A stretch of DNA of 64,000 bases from Bacillus sp. Marseille-Q1617 (GTDB taxonomy: Bacteria; Bacillota; Bacilli; Bacillales; Bacillaceae_B). The stretch covers positions 162,001 through 226,000 of the forward strand of contig NZ_CAHJXM010000002.1 of the NCBI RefSeq assembly GCF_903645295.1, in the 5' to 3' direction. A program made the translations under genes and the position numbers. A model generated the notes under the pieces. It did not search any database. It had not been told where the DNA came from and worked only from the letters and a program-made list of their open reading frames with translations. Of this stretch, positions 51,009 through 59,289 are shown piece after piece; the first letter of the stretch is position 1, and each line of letters opens with the position of its first letter.

Positions 51009-51045
51009 GGGGATCCGAAAAAGGATCACCCTCCCCATTTTTTTA
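51009..51045 (+). terminator. Intra-operon hairpin between gvpB and gvpR
   Basis: GGGGATCC-GAAAAA-GGATC, with outer GGGG / CCCC pairing across a bulge, is followed by ATTTTTTTATG. It resembles an imperfect intrinsic terminator inside the operon. Confidence 0.6.
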
Positions 51046-51067
51046 TGTCTAGAGTAAGGAGGCCATT

Positions 51068-51334
51068 ATGAAGATCAAAGAAATCATGGGAAATGTATCC
51101 GATTTCTTCAATGAACACGTAGCTCCCGTCCATAAGATTACTTCAGTAGAAGTAAGGGAAGAGGAGGGCTGGCGTGTGATTGTGGAAGTAATTGAAGAAA
51201 AGGAATACATGAAGAAGTACGCCAAAGATGAAATGCTTGGCACGTATGAAGTCCTTCTTGATAAAGACAAGGAAGTCATATCGTTTAAACGCCTTGATAT
51301 TCGTTACAGAAGTGCGATCGGACAGGAAATGTAG
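51068..51334 (+). CDS. gvpR: Gas vesicle protein GvpR (GvpO family)
   Basis: The 88-residue protein has the GvpO-type pattern ITSVEVREEEGWRVIVEVIE and GTYEVLLDKDKEVISFKRLD. These form an alternating beta-sheet domain with no membrane segment. It is fifth in the operon, as gvpR in B. megaterium. The role is accessory to vesicle assembly or regulation. AAGGAGGCCATT precedes the ATG. Confidence 0.87.
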   Translation: MKIKEIMGNVSDFFNEHVAPVHKITSVEVREEEGWRVIVEVIEEKEYMKKYAKDEMLGTYEVLLDKDKEVISFKRLDIRYRSAIGQEM

Positions 51335-51362
51335 CGGCAAGTGAGTAGGAGGGAAAACCAAC

Positions 51363-52277
51363 GTGACAGTCTTAAGGAACAGTATCAAAAAAGACAGCAG
51401 GGCCATCGTGCAGGATGAGGAAACGGAGGAATTGATGACTCGTTCGCTGCACTATCTTAAAGCTGGTTACCCTGTGCATTTTACAGGCCCCTCAGGAGCC
51501 GGGAAAACCTCCTTTGCGCTCGCTTTAGCCAAGAAAAGAAAGCGGCCCGTCATGCTCATACACGGAAATCATGAATTAAATAATAGAGATTTAATCGGTG
51601 ACTTTACAGGCTATACAAGTAAAAAGGTTGTCGACCAGTATATACGCTCCGTTTATAAAAAGGATGAAAGCGTAACAGAGACCTGGAGGGACGGCCGGCT
51701 GCTCGAAGCGGCTAAAAATGGCTATACACTTGTTTATGATGAATTCACGAGGTCGCAGCCGACCACGAATAATATCTTTTTATCGATTTTAGAAGAGGGA
51801 GTCATCCCTTTATACGGAACGAAATTAACGGAACCGTTTGTGAAGGTCCATCCGGATTTTTCAGTGATTTTCACCAGTAACCCGGCAGAGTATGCAGGGG
51901 TTTATGATACCCAGGATGCCCTGTTGGATAGGATGATCACCATCCCGGTCGATTTCATGGACAGTGAACGTGAAGCGATGATCGTATCGGAGAAAGCGGA
52001 CCTGGTGATTGAAGAAGCCCGGACCATTACGTCGATCATTTCTTCATTAAGAGAACAATGTACAAAGGAAAACGAACACGGACCAAGCTTGCGTGCATCC
52101 CTGATGATTGCAAGGCTATCCATTGAATTAGACATTCCCATAGACGGTGAAAACAAAGAGTTTCAGCGCCTATGTATTGATATAGCAGGTAACAGCGTGA
52201 AACGCGGCATTGAAGCCGATAATCCCAGAGAAAAAGCGGAACAATTGATCATAGATGCATGCGTAGGCATGAAGTGA
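51363..52277 (+). CDS. gvpN: Gas vesicle AAA+ ATPase GvpN
   Basis: The 304-residue protein is a MoxR-like AAA+ ATPase with Walker A GPSGAGKTSF (about residues 41-50), Walker B TLVYDEFTRSQ (about 121-131), sensor region FSVIFTSNPAEYAG and a C-terminal helical lid. GvpN is needed for vesicles to enlarge to full width and length. It starts at GTG after GGAGGGAAAACCAAC. It is directly downstream of gvpR. Confidence 0.95.
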   Translation: MTVLRNSIKKDSRAIVQDEETEELMTRSLHYLKAGYPVHFTGPSGAGKTSFALALAKKRKRPVMLIHGNHELNNRDLIGDFTGYTSKKVVDQYIRSVYKKDESVTETWRDGRLLEAAKNGYTLVYDEFTRSQPTTNNIFLSILEEGVIPLYGTKLTEPFVKVHPDFSVIFTSNPAEYAGVYDTQDALLDRMITIPVDFMDSEREAMIVSEKADLVIEEARTITSIISSLREQCTKENEHGPSLRASLMIARLSIELDIPIDGENKEFQRLCIDIAGNSVKRGIEADNPREKAEQLIIDACVGMK

Positions 52278-52299
52278 TATACAAAGGAGAGTCTTACTC

Positions 52300-53067
52300 A
52301 TGAGCCAAGAGAATGGAATTTATGTATTTTGCGCAATTCAGACAGATAAGAAGGAAGAATCGTTCGGGTCAGTGGAGTTAGAAGGAGAAAAGCGTGACGT
52401 CTTCACAATCACTTACAAAGATGCTGCGATGGTGGCGGCTGAAGTACCAATGAAGATCTATCATCCGAAGAAAGAAAATCTCTTGATGCATCAGGAAACG
52501 GTATCAAAAGTGATGAGCGAGAATGACACGGTCATTCCAATCAGCTTCGGTAACGTTTTTCAGAGCAAAGAGGATGTAGAGGCGCTGCTTGAAAATCTTT
52601 ACCCTCAATTTGAAAAGCTCTTCCCGGCCATCAAAGGAAAAATTGAGATAGGTCTTAAAGTGATCGGTAAGAAAGAATATCTTGAAAAAATGGTAAAAGA
52701 AAATCCTGAAATGGTAAAAATGTCTTCTTCCGTGAAAGGTAAATCAGAATCCGCTGCTTATTATGACCGCATCAAACTTGGCGGCATGGCGCAAAAGCTC
52801 TTTACTTCCCTTCAAGAGGAAATGAAGAGTGAAATTTTCGAGCCCCTGGAAGAAACAGCCGAAGCTGCAAAAGCAAATGAGCCTTCGAGCGAAACGATGC
52901 TTCTCAACGCAGCATTCCTAATCGATCGCGATAAAGAAGAAGCATTCGATCAAAAAGTGAATGAAGCTCACGAAAAGTGGAAGGATAAGGTCGACTTTCA
53001 TTACAGCGGACCATGGCCGGCGTATAACTTCGTCAACATCCGCTTAAAGGTAGAGGAAGCCGGATGA
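52300..53067 (+). CDS. gvpF: Gas vesicle protein GvpF
   Basis: The 255-residue protein belongs to the GvpL/GvpF family: NGIYVFCAIQ at the start, DTVIPISFGNVFQSKEDVEA, KIEIGLKVIGKKEYLEKM, and the C-terminal FHYSGPWPAYNFVNIRL. GvpF is a minor vesicle component that interacts with GvpA and probably aids nucleation. It overlaps gvpG by four bases (ATGA). AAAGGAGAGTCTTACTC precedes the ATG. Confidence 0.93.
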   Translation: MSQENGIYVFCAIQTDKKEESFGSVELEGEKRDVFTITYKDAAMVAAEVPMKIYHPKKENLLMHQETVSKVMSENDTVIPISFGNVFQSKEDVEALLENLYPQFEKLFPAIKGKIEIGLKVIGKKEYLEKMVKENPEMVKMSSSVKGKSESAAYYDRIKLGGMAQKLFTSLQEEMKSEIFEPLEETAEAAKANEPSSETMLLNAAFLIDRDKEEAFDQKVNEAHEKWKDKVDFHYSGPWPAYNFVNIRLKVEEAG

Positions 53068-53321
53068 TCCATAAGTTGGTCAGTGCGCCAATTAATATGG
53101 TCATTAAAGTCGGTGAAAAGGTTAAAGAAGAAGCAGATAAAGAATTATACGACCTTCCTACCATTCAGCAAAAGCTGATTCAGCTTCAAATGATGTATGA
53201 GCTTGGTGAAATCCCTGAGGAAGCCTTTCAGGAAAAAGAAGACGAATTGCTGGCACGATATGAAATCGCGAAGCAGCGTGAGATGGAGCAATGGGAAGAA
53301 TTGACGAAGAAGAAAGAATGA
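53064..53321 (+). CDS. gvpG: Gas vesicle protein GvpG
   Basis: The 85-residue, largely helical protein has the GvpG pattern LVSAPINMVIKVGEKVKEEA, DLPTIQQKLIQLQMMYELGE and IPEEAFQEKEDELLARYEIA. It is a minor, essential assembly factor of gas vesicles. Its ATG overlaps the gvpF stop, so translation is coupled, and gvpL starts 10 bases after its stop. Confidence 0.92.
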   Translation: MIHKLVSAPINMVIKVGEKVKEEADKELYDLPTIQQKLIQLQMMYELGEIPEEAFQEKEDELLARYEIAKQREMEQWEELTKKKE

Positions 53322-53331
53322 GGGTGAAAGA

Positions 53332-54138
53332 ATGAGCGACTTACATTATTTATATGGCTTGATACCAACGAACGAAGCAAATGATCAATCGCTTCCCTCT
53401 ATAACGGGTTTTGATGGTGAGAGCGATCTTTTCACCATCGAGGTTGGAGATGTGACAGCCATTGTGTGCACGATCGACTCCGATAAACATTCGGAAGAAG
53501 ACTTAAAGGATAAGATTGAAAATGATATGGAATGGCTGCAGGAAAAAGCATTCCATCATCATGAAACCGTATTGATGGTGTCGAAGATGTATACCATCGT
53601 CCCTTTGAAATTCTGTACGCTTTACAAGAACGAGGACAGCTTAAAGGACACCGTAGAAAGCAACCGCAATAAGCTTTTGAGCACCTTCTCGAAGTTGAAG
53701 GGCAATGAAGAATGGAACCTCAAGATCTTCTGTAATGACAAAGAGCTCAGGGAAGAAGTGAGTAATAGCAATCCGGCGATAGAAGAAAAACGACAAGAAA
53801 TCAGTGAATTGCCGAAAGGAAGGCAGTTTTTTGAAAAGAAAAAAATCGACCAGCTGATCGATCAAGAGCTCGAGAATGAAAAAAACAGGATTTGTGAAGA
53901 AGTCCATGAAAAGCTTAAAGAAAAGGCACTCGAAGGCAGTGTGAAGAAAAACTGGGGTAAAGACGTCACTGGGCGCCAGGAAAACATGGCATGGAACAGT
54001 GTGTTTCTGATTGAGGAAGATAAAGTGGATGACTTCATCAGTGAAGTGAACCGATACAAGGAAGAACTCGAGAAAACAGGCTGGAGTTTCGAAGCTTCGG
54101 GTCCTTGGCCTCCTTACCATTTCTCAAGTTTTTCATAA
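53332..54138 (+). CDS. gvpL: Gas vesicle protein GvpL
   Basis: The 268-residue protein is a paralogue of GvpF: LHYLYGLIPTNEAND, LMVSKMYTIVPLKFCTLYKN, LKIFCNDKELREEVSNSNPA and the family ending EASGPWPPYHFSSF. GvpL is a hub that contacts several other Gvp proteins during early assembly. AGGGTGAAAGA precedes the ATG. The length is usual for the family. Confidence 0.93.
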   Translation: MSDLHYLYGLIPTNEANDQSLPSITGFDGESDLFTIEVGDVTAIVCTIDSDKHSEEDLKDKIENDMEWLQEKAFHHHETVLMVSKMYTIVPLKFCTLYKNEDSLKDTVESNRNKLLSTFSKLKGNEEWNLKIFCNDKELREEVSNSNPAIEEKRQEISELPKGRQFFEKKKIDQLIDQELENEKNRICEEVHEKLKEKALEGSVKKNWGKDVTGRQENMAWNSVFLIEEDKVDDFISEVNRYKEELEKTGWSFEASGPWPPYHFSSFS

Positions 54139-54212
54139 ATTTGCCTGTTTCAAGAAGCGCCACTGAGGGAATTTAAAGAAGTATAAGAGAGAATAGAAAG
54201 GGATTGTGAGCT

Positions 54213-54485
54213 ATGACAGTAAGAGAATCGATTGAGAACAAAGATATTGCACTTATAGACATTTTAGACGTGATTCTCGATAAAGGTGTAGCCATCAAAG
54301 GAGACCTCGTGATTTCGATTGCAGGTGTCGATCTCGTCTATTTGGATCTTAGGGTATTAATTTCCTCGGTGGAAACACTGGTACAGCATAAAAACGGAAC
54401 ACGCAAAGAAATCAACTCTGAAAAGCTTGATAAAGAAAGGGAGGAATTGATTCATGCAACAGGTCAGCCAGACAAATGGACGTAG
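54213..54485 (+). CDS. gvpS: Gas vesicle protein GvpS (GvpA-like)
   Basis: This 90-residue protein has the GvpA fold signature IALIDILDVILDKGVAIKGD, then LVISIAGVDLVYLDLRVLIS, and a basic C-terminus. It is one of the two GvpA-like minor proteins (with GvpJ) that are thought to form or cap the vesicle tips. Its end overlaps the gvpK start by 32 bases. AAGGGATTGTGAGCT precedes the ATG. Confidence 0.9.
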   Translation: MTVRESIENKDIALIDILDVILDKGVAIKGDLVISIAGVDLVYLDLRVLISSVETLVQHKNGTRKEINSEKLDKEREELIHATGQPDKWT

Positions 54486-54744
54486 CAGGATCAACTTCGA
54501 TTCAAATAATCCCGAGGACGGATTGGCACAGCTTGTCCTCACAGTCATCGAATTAGTAAGGCAAATCGTAGAAAGACATGCCATGCGGCGTGTGGAAGGC
54601 GGCACACTCACAGATCAGCAGGTTGAGGATCTGGGCGTTGCCTTGATGAATCTAGAGGAAAAAATGGAAGAATTAAAAGAAATTTTCGGTCTTGATGCAG
54701 AAGACCTTAATATAGATCTCGGGCCGCTGGGAAGCTTGATGTAA
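54454..54744 (+). CDS. gvpK: Gas vesicle protein GvpK
   Basis: The 96-residue protein has the GvpK pattern NPEDGLAQLVLTVIELVRQI, RHAMRRVEGGTLTDQQVEDL and GVALMNLEEKMEELKEIFGL. It is an essential minor protein of vesicle assembly. GAAAGGGAGGAATTGATTC precedes the ATG, which lies inside gvpS. It ends 34 bases before gvpJ. Confidence 0.93.
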   Translation: MQQVSQTNGRSRINFDSNNPEDGLAQLVLTVIELVRQIVERHAMRRVEGGTLTDQQVEDLGVALMNLEEKMEELKEIFGLDAEDLNIDLGPLGSLM

Positions 54745-54778
54745 GTACCTTCCCGTTGAGCCAAAGGAGGACAACAAC

Positions 54779-55111
54779 ATGGCTATGGAACATTCAATGC
54801 AGTCAAATACCATCGTGGATGTTTTAGAGAAAGTCTTGGATAAAGGGGTTGTCATCGCCGGAGATATTACGGTCGGGATTGCCGATGTCGAGCTCTTGAC
54901 CATCAAAATCCGTTTAATCGTCGCTTCTGTCGATAAGGCAAAGGAAATCGGCATGGACTGGTGGGAAAACGACCCTTTCCTAAGCTCCAAAGCGGCTGAC
55001 AACAATACACGAGCTCTTGAACAAGAAAATAAAAAGTTACAGGAACGCTTGGAGTCACTTGAGAAAAAGATGGATTCAAATCGTTTAAAAACTACTAATC
55101 AATCAAACTAA
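54779..55111 (+). CDS. gvpJ: Gas vesicle protein GvpJ (GvpA-like)
   Basis: The 110-residue protein has the GvpA core NTIVDVLEKVLDKGVVIAGD and ITVGIADVELLTIKIRLIVA, then VDKAKEIGMDWWENDPFLSS, extended by a C-terminal coiled coil (ALEQENKKLQERLESLEKKM). The extension distinguishes GvpJ from GvpA. It probably helps to build the conical ends. AAAGGAGGACAACAAC precedes the ATG. Confidence 0.92.
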   Translation: MAMEHSMQSNTIVDVLEKVLDKGVVIAGDITVGIADVELLTIKIRLIVASVDKAKEIGMDWWENDPFLSSKAADNNTRALEQENKKLQERLESLEKKMDSNRLKTTNQSN

Positions 55112-55126
55112 TCGGAGGGTTTAACC

Positions 55127-55966
55127 ATGGCAGAAAAAAACACAAAAGTAGAAGATACTACTGTAGAAAATCAGGATAAGAAATCAACAAATGAAAAGAA
55201 AAAAAGAATGAGCGGTCCCATCAGGCGCACGGTGGCAGGAAGTGTGCTTGGAGCTACAGTAGGATACCTGGCTACCCCGGAAAACGGGAAAAGGCTGCTT
55301 GATTCAATTGATCAGGAAAAGTTAAAGAGCAAATCCCTGGATTTTGGTAAAGCAGCAAAGGAAAAATCAAGAAGTGCGGTCACTTCGTTGAAGTCTTCAA
55401 CAGCCGGTCTGTTCAAGCGTGATAAAAACACGGAAGAAAATGAGAATATGGAAGAAGAAAATGGTACAACACTAAGCTCAGACCAATCTGACGATCAAGA
55501 GACAAACAGCGACAAAGACTATGAATCTCTTAAGCAAGAAAACGATCAGCTAAACGACCGCCTTCAAAAACTAGAAGATATGCTGACAAAACTCACTGAA
55601 CAAAACGAAGATGCAGACGAAGAAGACGAAGATGAAGAAGAAGAATCCAAATCAAAGAAGAGTACGAAAAAAGCGTCCAAGAAAAAAGCGGATGATGAAG
55701 AAGAGGATTCTAAAGAAGACTCAGACGACAACAATGAAGACGATGATTCAGATGAGTCAAAGAGTGAAGACGACTCTGAAGATGAGAATGAAGATGATGA
55801 AGATGAAGACAATAAGGATGATAAGAAAAAAGGCAAATCAGGATCATCTAATAGCAAGAAACGCTCTACCCGTAAATCATCAAAATCAAAAAAATCATCT
55901 AAAAAGGAAGATGAAAACGAAGACGAAGAAACCACACTTTCAAGCGATGACGACACATCTTCTTAA
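55127..55966 (+). CDS. gvpT: Gas vesicle protein GvpT
   Basis: The 279-residue protein starts with a charged segment and a Gly-rich hydrophobic stretch (RTVAGSVLGATVGYLATPEN, YtxH-like, as in GvpP). A coiled-coil piece (ESLKQENDQLNDRLQKLEDM) follows, then about 120 residues of almost only Asp, Glu, Ser and Lys. The last part is low-complexity and must be disordered and highly acidic, with a basic SSNSKKRSTRKSSKSKKSSK patch. Its place before gvpU matches gvpT. Its role is not known. CGGAGGGTTTAACC precedes the ATG. Confidence 0.85.
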   Translation: MAEKNTKVEDTTVENQDKKSTNEKKKRMSGPIRRTVAGSVLGATVGYLATPENGKRLLDSIDQEKLKSKSLDFGKAAKEKSRSAVTSLKSSTAGLFKRDKNTEENENMEEENGTTLSSDQSDDQETNSDKDYESLKQENDQLNDRLQKLEDMLTKLTEQNEDADEEDEDEEEESKSKKSTKKASKKKADDEEEDSKEDSDDNNEDDDSDESKSEDDSEDENEDDEDEDNKDDKKKGKSGSSNSKKRSTRKSSKSKKSSKKEDENEDEETTLSSDDDTSS

Positions 55967-55996
55967 TGGATAGACAGTCAGGAGGGAATAGTTAAC

Positions 55997-56398
55997 ATGA
56001 GCTTAGGATCTGGTGCAAATAAAGATTCAATTCTGGAATTTTTTGTACAGGCAGCTAATAAGCATGATTTTACATTGGACATCACCCTGAATGTAAACGG
56101 GGCTGTCATCACAGGAACGCTCATTTCTGCTAAAGACTACTTTGACGCATTGAGCGAAAACTTTGAAGATGGCAGCGATGTTGCGCAGAAGCTGAGTGAA
56201 GAACTTGTTAAAGCAGGTGAGCAGGTCGATGAGGGCGCCCTTAGTGAAGCCAATTTCATTCACCTGAAAAATACGAAAGTATACTGCGGCGACAATAAGC
56301 CTACTCCTTCAAAGGGGAAGATCCTCTGGAGGGGCAAGCTGAGTGAAGTCGATGGATTCTTCTTAGGGAAGATATCTGAATCAAAAAGCATTAAATAA
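55997..56398 (+). CDS. gvpU: Gas vesicle protein GvpU
   Basis: The 133-residue protein begins MSLGSGANKDSILEFFVQAA and has DFTLDITLNVNGAVITGTLI and NFIHLKNTKVYCGDNKPTPS, then GKILWRGKLSEVDGFFLGKI. This matches GvpU, which in B. megaterium undergoes stimulus-dependent condensation and modulates vesicle clustering. It is the last gene of the operon and is followed by a terminator. GTCAGGAGGGAATAGTTAAC precedes the ATG. Confidence 0.9.
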   Translation: MSLGSGANKDSILEFFVQAANKHDFTLDITLNVNGAVITGTLISAKDYFDALSENFEDGSDVAQKLSEELVKAGEQVDEGALSEANFIHLKNTKVYCGDNKPTPSKGKILWRGKLSEVDGFFLGKISESKSIK

Positions 56399-56411
56399 AA
56401 ATGAGATATAA

Positions 56412-56445
56412 ACAAGCGCCCAGGGTACAGCCTCTGGGCGTTTGT
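56412..56445 (+). terminator. Terminator of the gvp operon
   Basis: ACAAGCGCCCAG (56412-56423) / CTGGGCGTTTGT (56434-56445) stem, 13 bases after the gvpU stop, followed by TTGTG. The T-run is short but the stem is strong. Confidence 0.8.
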
Positions 56446-56515
56446 TTGTGGAATAAAGGTGAAACCCTTTATTGAGTTTTTTAAGTGGTAGAGAAGCCTT
56501 TAAGGGCTTTTTTGC

Positions 56516-56851
56516 TTATTTTATGTTTACTTCCTTGATCGTACTCACCTTGTTGTTTCGGAAGCTGATATGTACTAAAGAGTTGGGAGAGGCTCCGTCC
56601 CATACATAACTCACTTGATGGGCTTTCGTTCCGGATTCCCCCGTCTCCCCCTGCTGCTTCCCTTCTCCGCCGATGATGTCGATGACCTCATCCAGCTCCA
56701 TCCCTTTCGTAATTTGCGTGAATTCCTCCAGGGTGATGTCAGGTGAAAGTGCTTCTTCACTAGATTCCGGGCTGGAGTTGGAGCTTGTGCATGCAGTCAA
56801 GGCAATGAACAGGATGGTGATTATGAATACACCGTTTAACTGTTTTTTCAT
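56516..56851 (-). CDS. Lipoprotein with DUF3862/BamE-like domain
   Basis: The 111-residue protein starts with a lipoprotein signal (MKKQLNGVFIITILFIALTA then Cys) and a Ser/Glu-rich linker. The mature part (ITLEEFTQITKGMELDEVID, IIGGEGKQQGETGESGTKAH, SLVHISFRNNKVSTIKEV) has the BLIP/SmpA-like DUF3862 pattern. It is anchored to the outer face of the membrane; the function is unknown. The start is ATG 56851 after AAAAAAGGAGAAATCTAAC; the longer frame is not supported. Confidence 0.82.
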   Translation of the reverse strand: MKKQLNGVFIITILFIALTACTSSNSSPESSEEALSPDITLEEFTQITKGMELDEVIDIIGGEGKQQGETGESGTKAHQVSYVWDGASPNSLVHISFRNNKVSTIKEVNIK

Positions 56852-57057
56852 GTTAGATTTCTCCTTTTTTAATGATTCATTTATTGATGTAACCGAGGAT
56901 AGATGAAAATTGTTTCGAATGTGGACGGTTTTTTTAAAATAGTGTATCTGAGAAATTGTAAAAATACACCATGAGAGTTGGATGTTTCTATTCATTTGAA
57001 GAGGTTTTTTTCCTTTTTTAACGGGTAAATAATACATAAAAAAGGAGGTTGCCTTTT

Positions 57058-57162
57058 ATGAAACGTTTAATTGGAAGATTGATCAAATGGGGACCTATCA
57101 TCTACCCGATCTATAAGAAATACCGCAATAAGAGAAGATCTCGTAAATCGATGACGTATTAA
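57058..57162 (+). CDS. Small basic protein (34 residues)
   Basis: An ATG at 57058 after AAAAAAGGAGGTTGCCTTTT opens a 34-codon frame: MKRLIGRLIKWGPIIYPIYK, followed by a Lys/Arg/Ser-rich tail. The strong ribosome site and a clean terminator eight bases after the stop support a real gene. It is a short hydrophobic-basic peptide and similar ones occur next to stress genes in Bacillus. The function is unknown. Confidence 0.72.
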   Translation: MKRLIGRLIKWGPIIYPIYKKYRNKRRSRKSMTY

Positions 57163-57169
57163 TGTGAAA

Positions 57170-57194
57170 AACAGCCTGCGGGCTGTTTTTTTTG
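57170..57194 (+). terminator. Terminator of the small basic protein gene
   Basis: AACAGCC-TGCG-GGCTGTT stem followed by a run of eight T. Confidence 0.88.
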
Positions 57195-57273
57195 GTGGAA
57201 GAAGAGTGGTAAGGGTGCACATCAGGGAGTGGTTAATTAATGGCGCAATAGGTACCGTCAATTGTATTCCATA

Positions 57274-57304
57274 TAAAAAGCTCCCCGAGATGACTCGGGG
57301 AGCT
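57274..57304 (-). terminator. Terminator of the GlsB/YeaQ gene
   Basis: AGCTCCCCGAG (57279-57289) / CTCGGGGAGCT (57294-57304) stem; on the minus strand it runs into TTTTTATA, 16 bases after the stop. Confidence 0.9.
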
Positions 57305-57319
57305 TACAAATCGTATAGA

Positions 57320-57577
57320 TTAATGTGATGTTCTTCTCATTCCTCTTAACAGCAAGCTTAGAAGGAATACGAAGATAATGGCTCCGATCAATGCCGGGAT
57401 AATCGCGATTCCTGCCAGTGACGGACCGAAGCTTCCCAGTAATTCACCGCCGATCCATGCACCGATGATACCCGCGATGATATTTCCGATGATTCCGCCT
57501 GGAACGTTTTTACCTAAGATTAGACCGGCTAACCAGCCAATGATTCCTCCAACGATTAAATATAAAATGAAACCCAT
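57320..57577 (-). CDS. GlsB/YeaQ/YmgE family stress-response membrane protein
   Basis: The 85-residue protein is almost all hydrophobic, with three Gly-rich helices (LYLIVGGIIGWLAGLILGKN, IIGNIIAGIIGAWIGGELLG, IAIIPALIGAIIFVFLLSLL). This is the transglycosylase-associated (YeaQ/YmgE/GlsB) family, small membrane proteins linked to general stress in many bacteria. The start is ATG 57577 after TTGGAGGTAATAATT. The precise role is not known. Confidence 0.9.
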   Translation of the reverse strand: MGFILYLIVGGIIGWLAGLILGKNVPGGIIGNIIAGIIGAWIGGELLGSFGPSLAGIAIIPALIGAIIFVFLLSLLLRGMRRTSH

Positions 57578-57653
57578 AATTATTACCTCCAATTGTAGTT
57601 TTAGTATGATGTATTGTTACTGTTTATTTTCCCTTTTATCAGGAATTCAAACC

Positions 57654-59126
57654 TTAATACGTGGTCACTTGGAAGATTTTTTGCAAAAAGTACATGATGT
57701 ATTTAAATGCAGGAAGTTTGTCCTGATACTTTTCATAATCAACCGTATACGTGCCATCCTCGTTATTCCAGATCCGCTTGAAATGGCTGTCAATGGAGCG
57801 GATGAATTCACTATCTGTAGATGAGACCAGCTTGATGTTTTCCTCGAGGTTGTAGTCATCAAGATTGCGTGATGTATAGTTTGTCGATCCGCCGATGACG
57901 GTGGATGTCTTCTTTCCTTTGACGTAAATGAACTTGGAATGATATTGTTCTTTGTTTGTGTCATACCAGCGGATGGTGATGTGTTCCTTGTTGAGATTAT
58001 GCAGCTCGGATGCGATCGGCAGGTTGGGAAGTCCGATTTTTTCCTGGCCGAATGCATTTTGGTTCGGATCCAGCACGAGCCGCACTTTAACCTTCCGTTC
58101 TGCTGCGTCCTCTATGGCATCAATGATGTCCCGGTCTGCCAAATAAAACATCCCTATCCAAATTTCGTCCCCTTTTTCCGCCTCATCCATCGCTTTGACG
58201 ACATGGTCCTGGACCTTGCTTTCAGTGAGGATCTGCGCCTTCACGGGTGGTCCTTCCCCCGAACCGGCAGGCTTGATCAGCTTATCCAGCTCTTCATTTG
58301 TCGGAAAGGCACTTTTATCACCATCGGAATAAGCAGCGACGGCTCTTTCGGCTTTTACCATGTCCTTCAGGATCTCCCCCTTCACCTTGAAGGCAATATT
58401 CGAATGAAACCCGCTCGCATCATGGGGGTTGGCTGAGAGGATCAATCCGGCATCCTCGGTGATGACCGTTTTCCTGTGATTCGCTTTTACGTTCAGTAAT
58501 TTTAAGTAAGACCGTGCCGTCACTTTTGGAGCTGAAGGGGCCATAGGGTTCGGGAGCCAGCCGATTCCTTCCTGTCCAAACCATCCGAGGGCGGCCCTCC
58601 AAATTGATGAATAGATGATATTGGGGTCGCGGAGACGGTTCAAGTCCGTATAGATGACTTCTGCCCCGAGCTTTTCGAGAGGCGCTATTTGATGTGCAGT
58701 ATGTGAACGGTAGGTCGTATTGACATGATCTGTAATGAAGACAACCTTCAAGTCAGGCTTCTTCTCCATTTGTTCCTGTATCTTTTTTGACAAATTTTCG
58801 CTGAGCTTGGGATAAGGCCGTTTGCCATCTGTATAGCCGTTGACGAGGAAGAGGTCAAGGACGAGAAAATCGTCTGCTTCTTCAATGGTTTTGTATACTT
58901 CATCAAAGATGGAATGGTCATATACTTCCTTGCCGTTCTTTTCATACGTAAGGTCGTACAAAAATTCAACATCTTTTTGAGGAAGTGTATAAACGTCCCC
59001 TTCATACGATATGCCCGGTGGGAGAGGCTTCACCCGATGATAGAGCATGAGTGCAGCAAGAATAAGAATGACGGCTCCGCCAATCCACCAGTTTTTCTTT
59101 TGATACCACTTTTGCTTCTTCTTCAA
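57654..59126 (-). CDS. Phospholipase D family protein
   Basis: The 490-residue protein has an N-terminal membrane anchor (WWIGGAVILILAALMLY) and two PLD modules with HxK catalytic motifs: ANHRKTVITEDAGLILSANP and QYHSKFIYVKGKKTSTVIGG, then STNYTSRNLDDYNLE. The pair should form one active site facing the outside. Family members are phospholipases or cardiolipin-synthase relatives; this one is longer and has IIYSSIWRAALGWFGQEGIG between modules. It starts at TTG after CAGGGGAATTCAA, with no better ATG near. Confidence 0.85.
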   Translation of the reverse strand: MKKKQKWYQKKNWWIGGAVILILAALMLYHRVKPLPPGISYEGDVYTLPQKDVEFLYDLTYEKNGKEVYDHSIFDEVYKTIEEADDFLVLDLFLVNGYTDGKRPYPKLSENLSKKIQEQMEKKPDLKVVFITDHVNTTYRSHTAHQIAPLEKLGAEVIYTDLNRLRDPNIIYSSIWRAALGWFGQEGIGWLPNPMAPSAPKVTARSYLKLLNVKANHRKTVITEDAGLILSANPHDASGFHSNIAFKVKGEILKDMVKAERAVAAYSDGDKSAFPTNEELDKLIKPAGSGEGPPVKAQILTESKVQDHVVKAMDEAEKGDEIWIGMFYLADRDIIDAIEDAAERKVKVRLVLDPNQNAFGQEKIGLPNLPIASELHNLNKEHITIRWYDTNKEQYHSKFIYVKGKKTSTVIGGSTNYTSRNLDDYNLEENIKLVSSTDSEFIRSIDSHFKRIWNNEDGTYTVDYEKYQDKLPAFKYIMYFLQKIFQVTTY

Positions 59127-59289
59127 TTGAATTCCCCTGTTCTTGTTTTTTTCTTACTATACCCTTTACGGTGGGAATAGAATCCTGTTTGAAACAGGTT
59201 TGCCACAAGGGCTATCAGTTTGTTTATAACGATATCTCCTATATGATGATGGTAAGAAATCTATATACCGATTGCAGGGAGGAAGAGAT

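Noticed and set aside
55564..55956. A Ser-rich frame opposite gvpT
   Set aside because: It is a mirror of the acidic low-complexity codons of gvpT.
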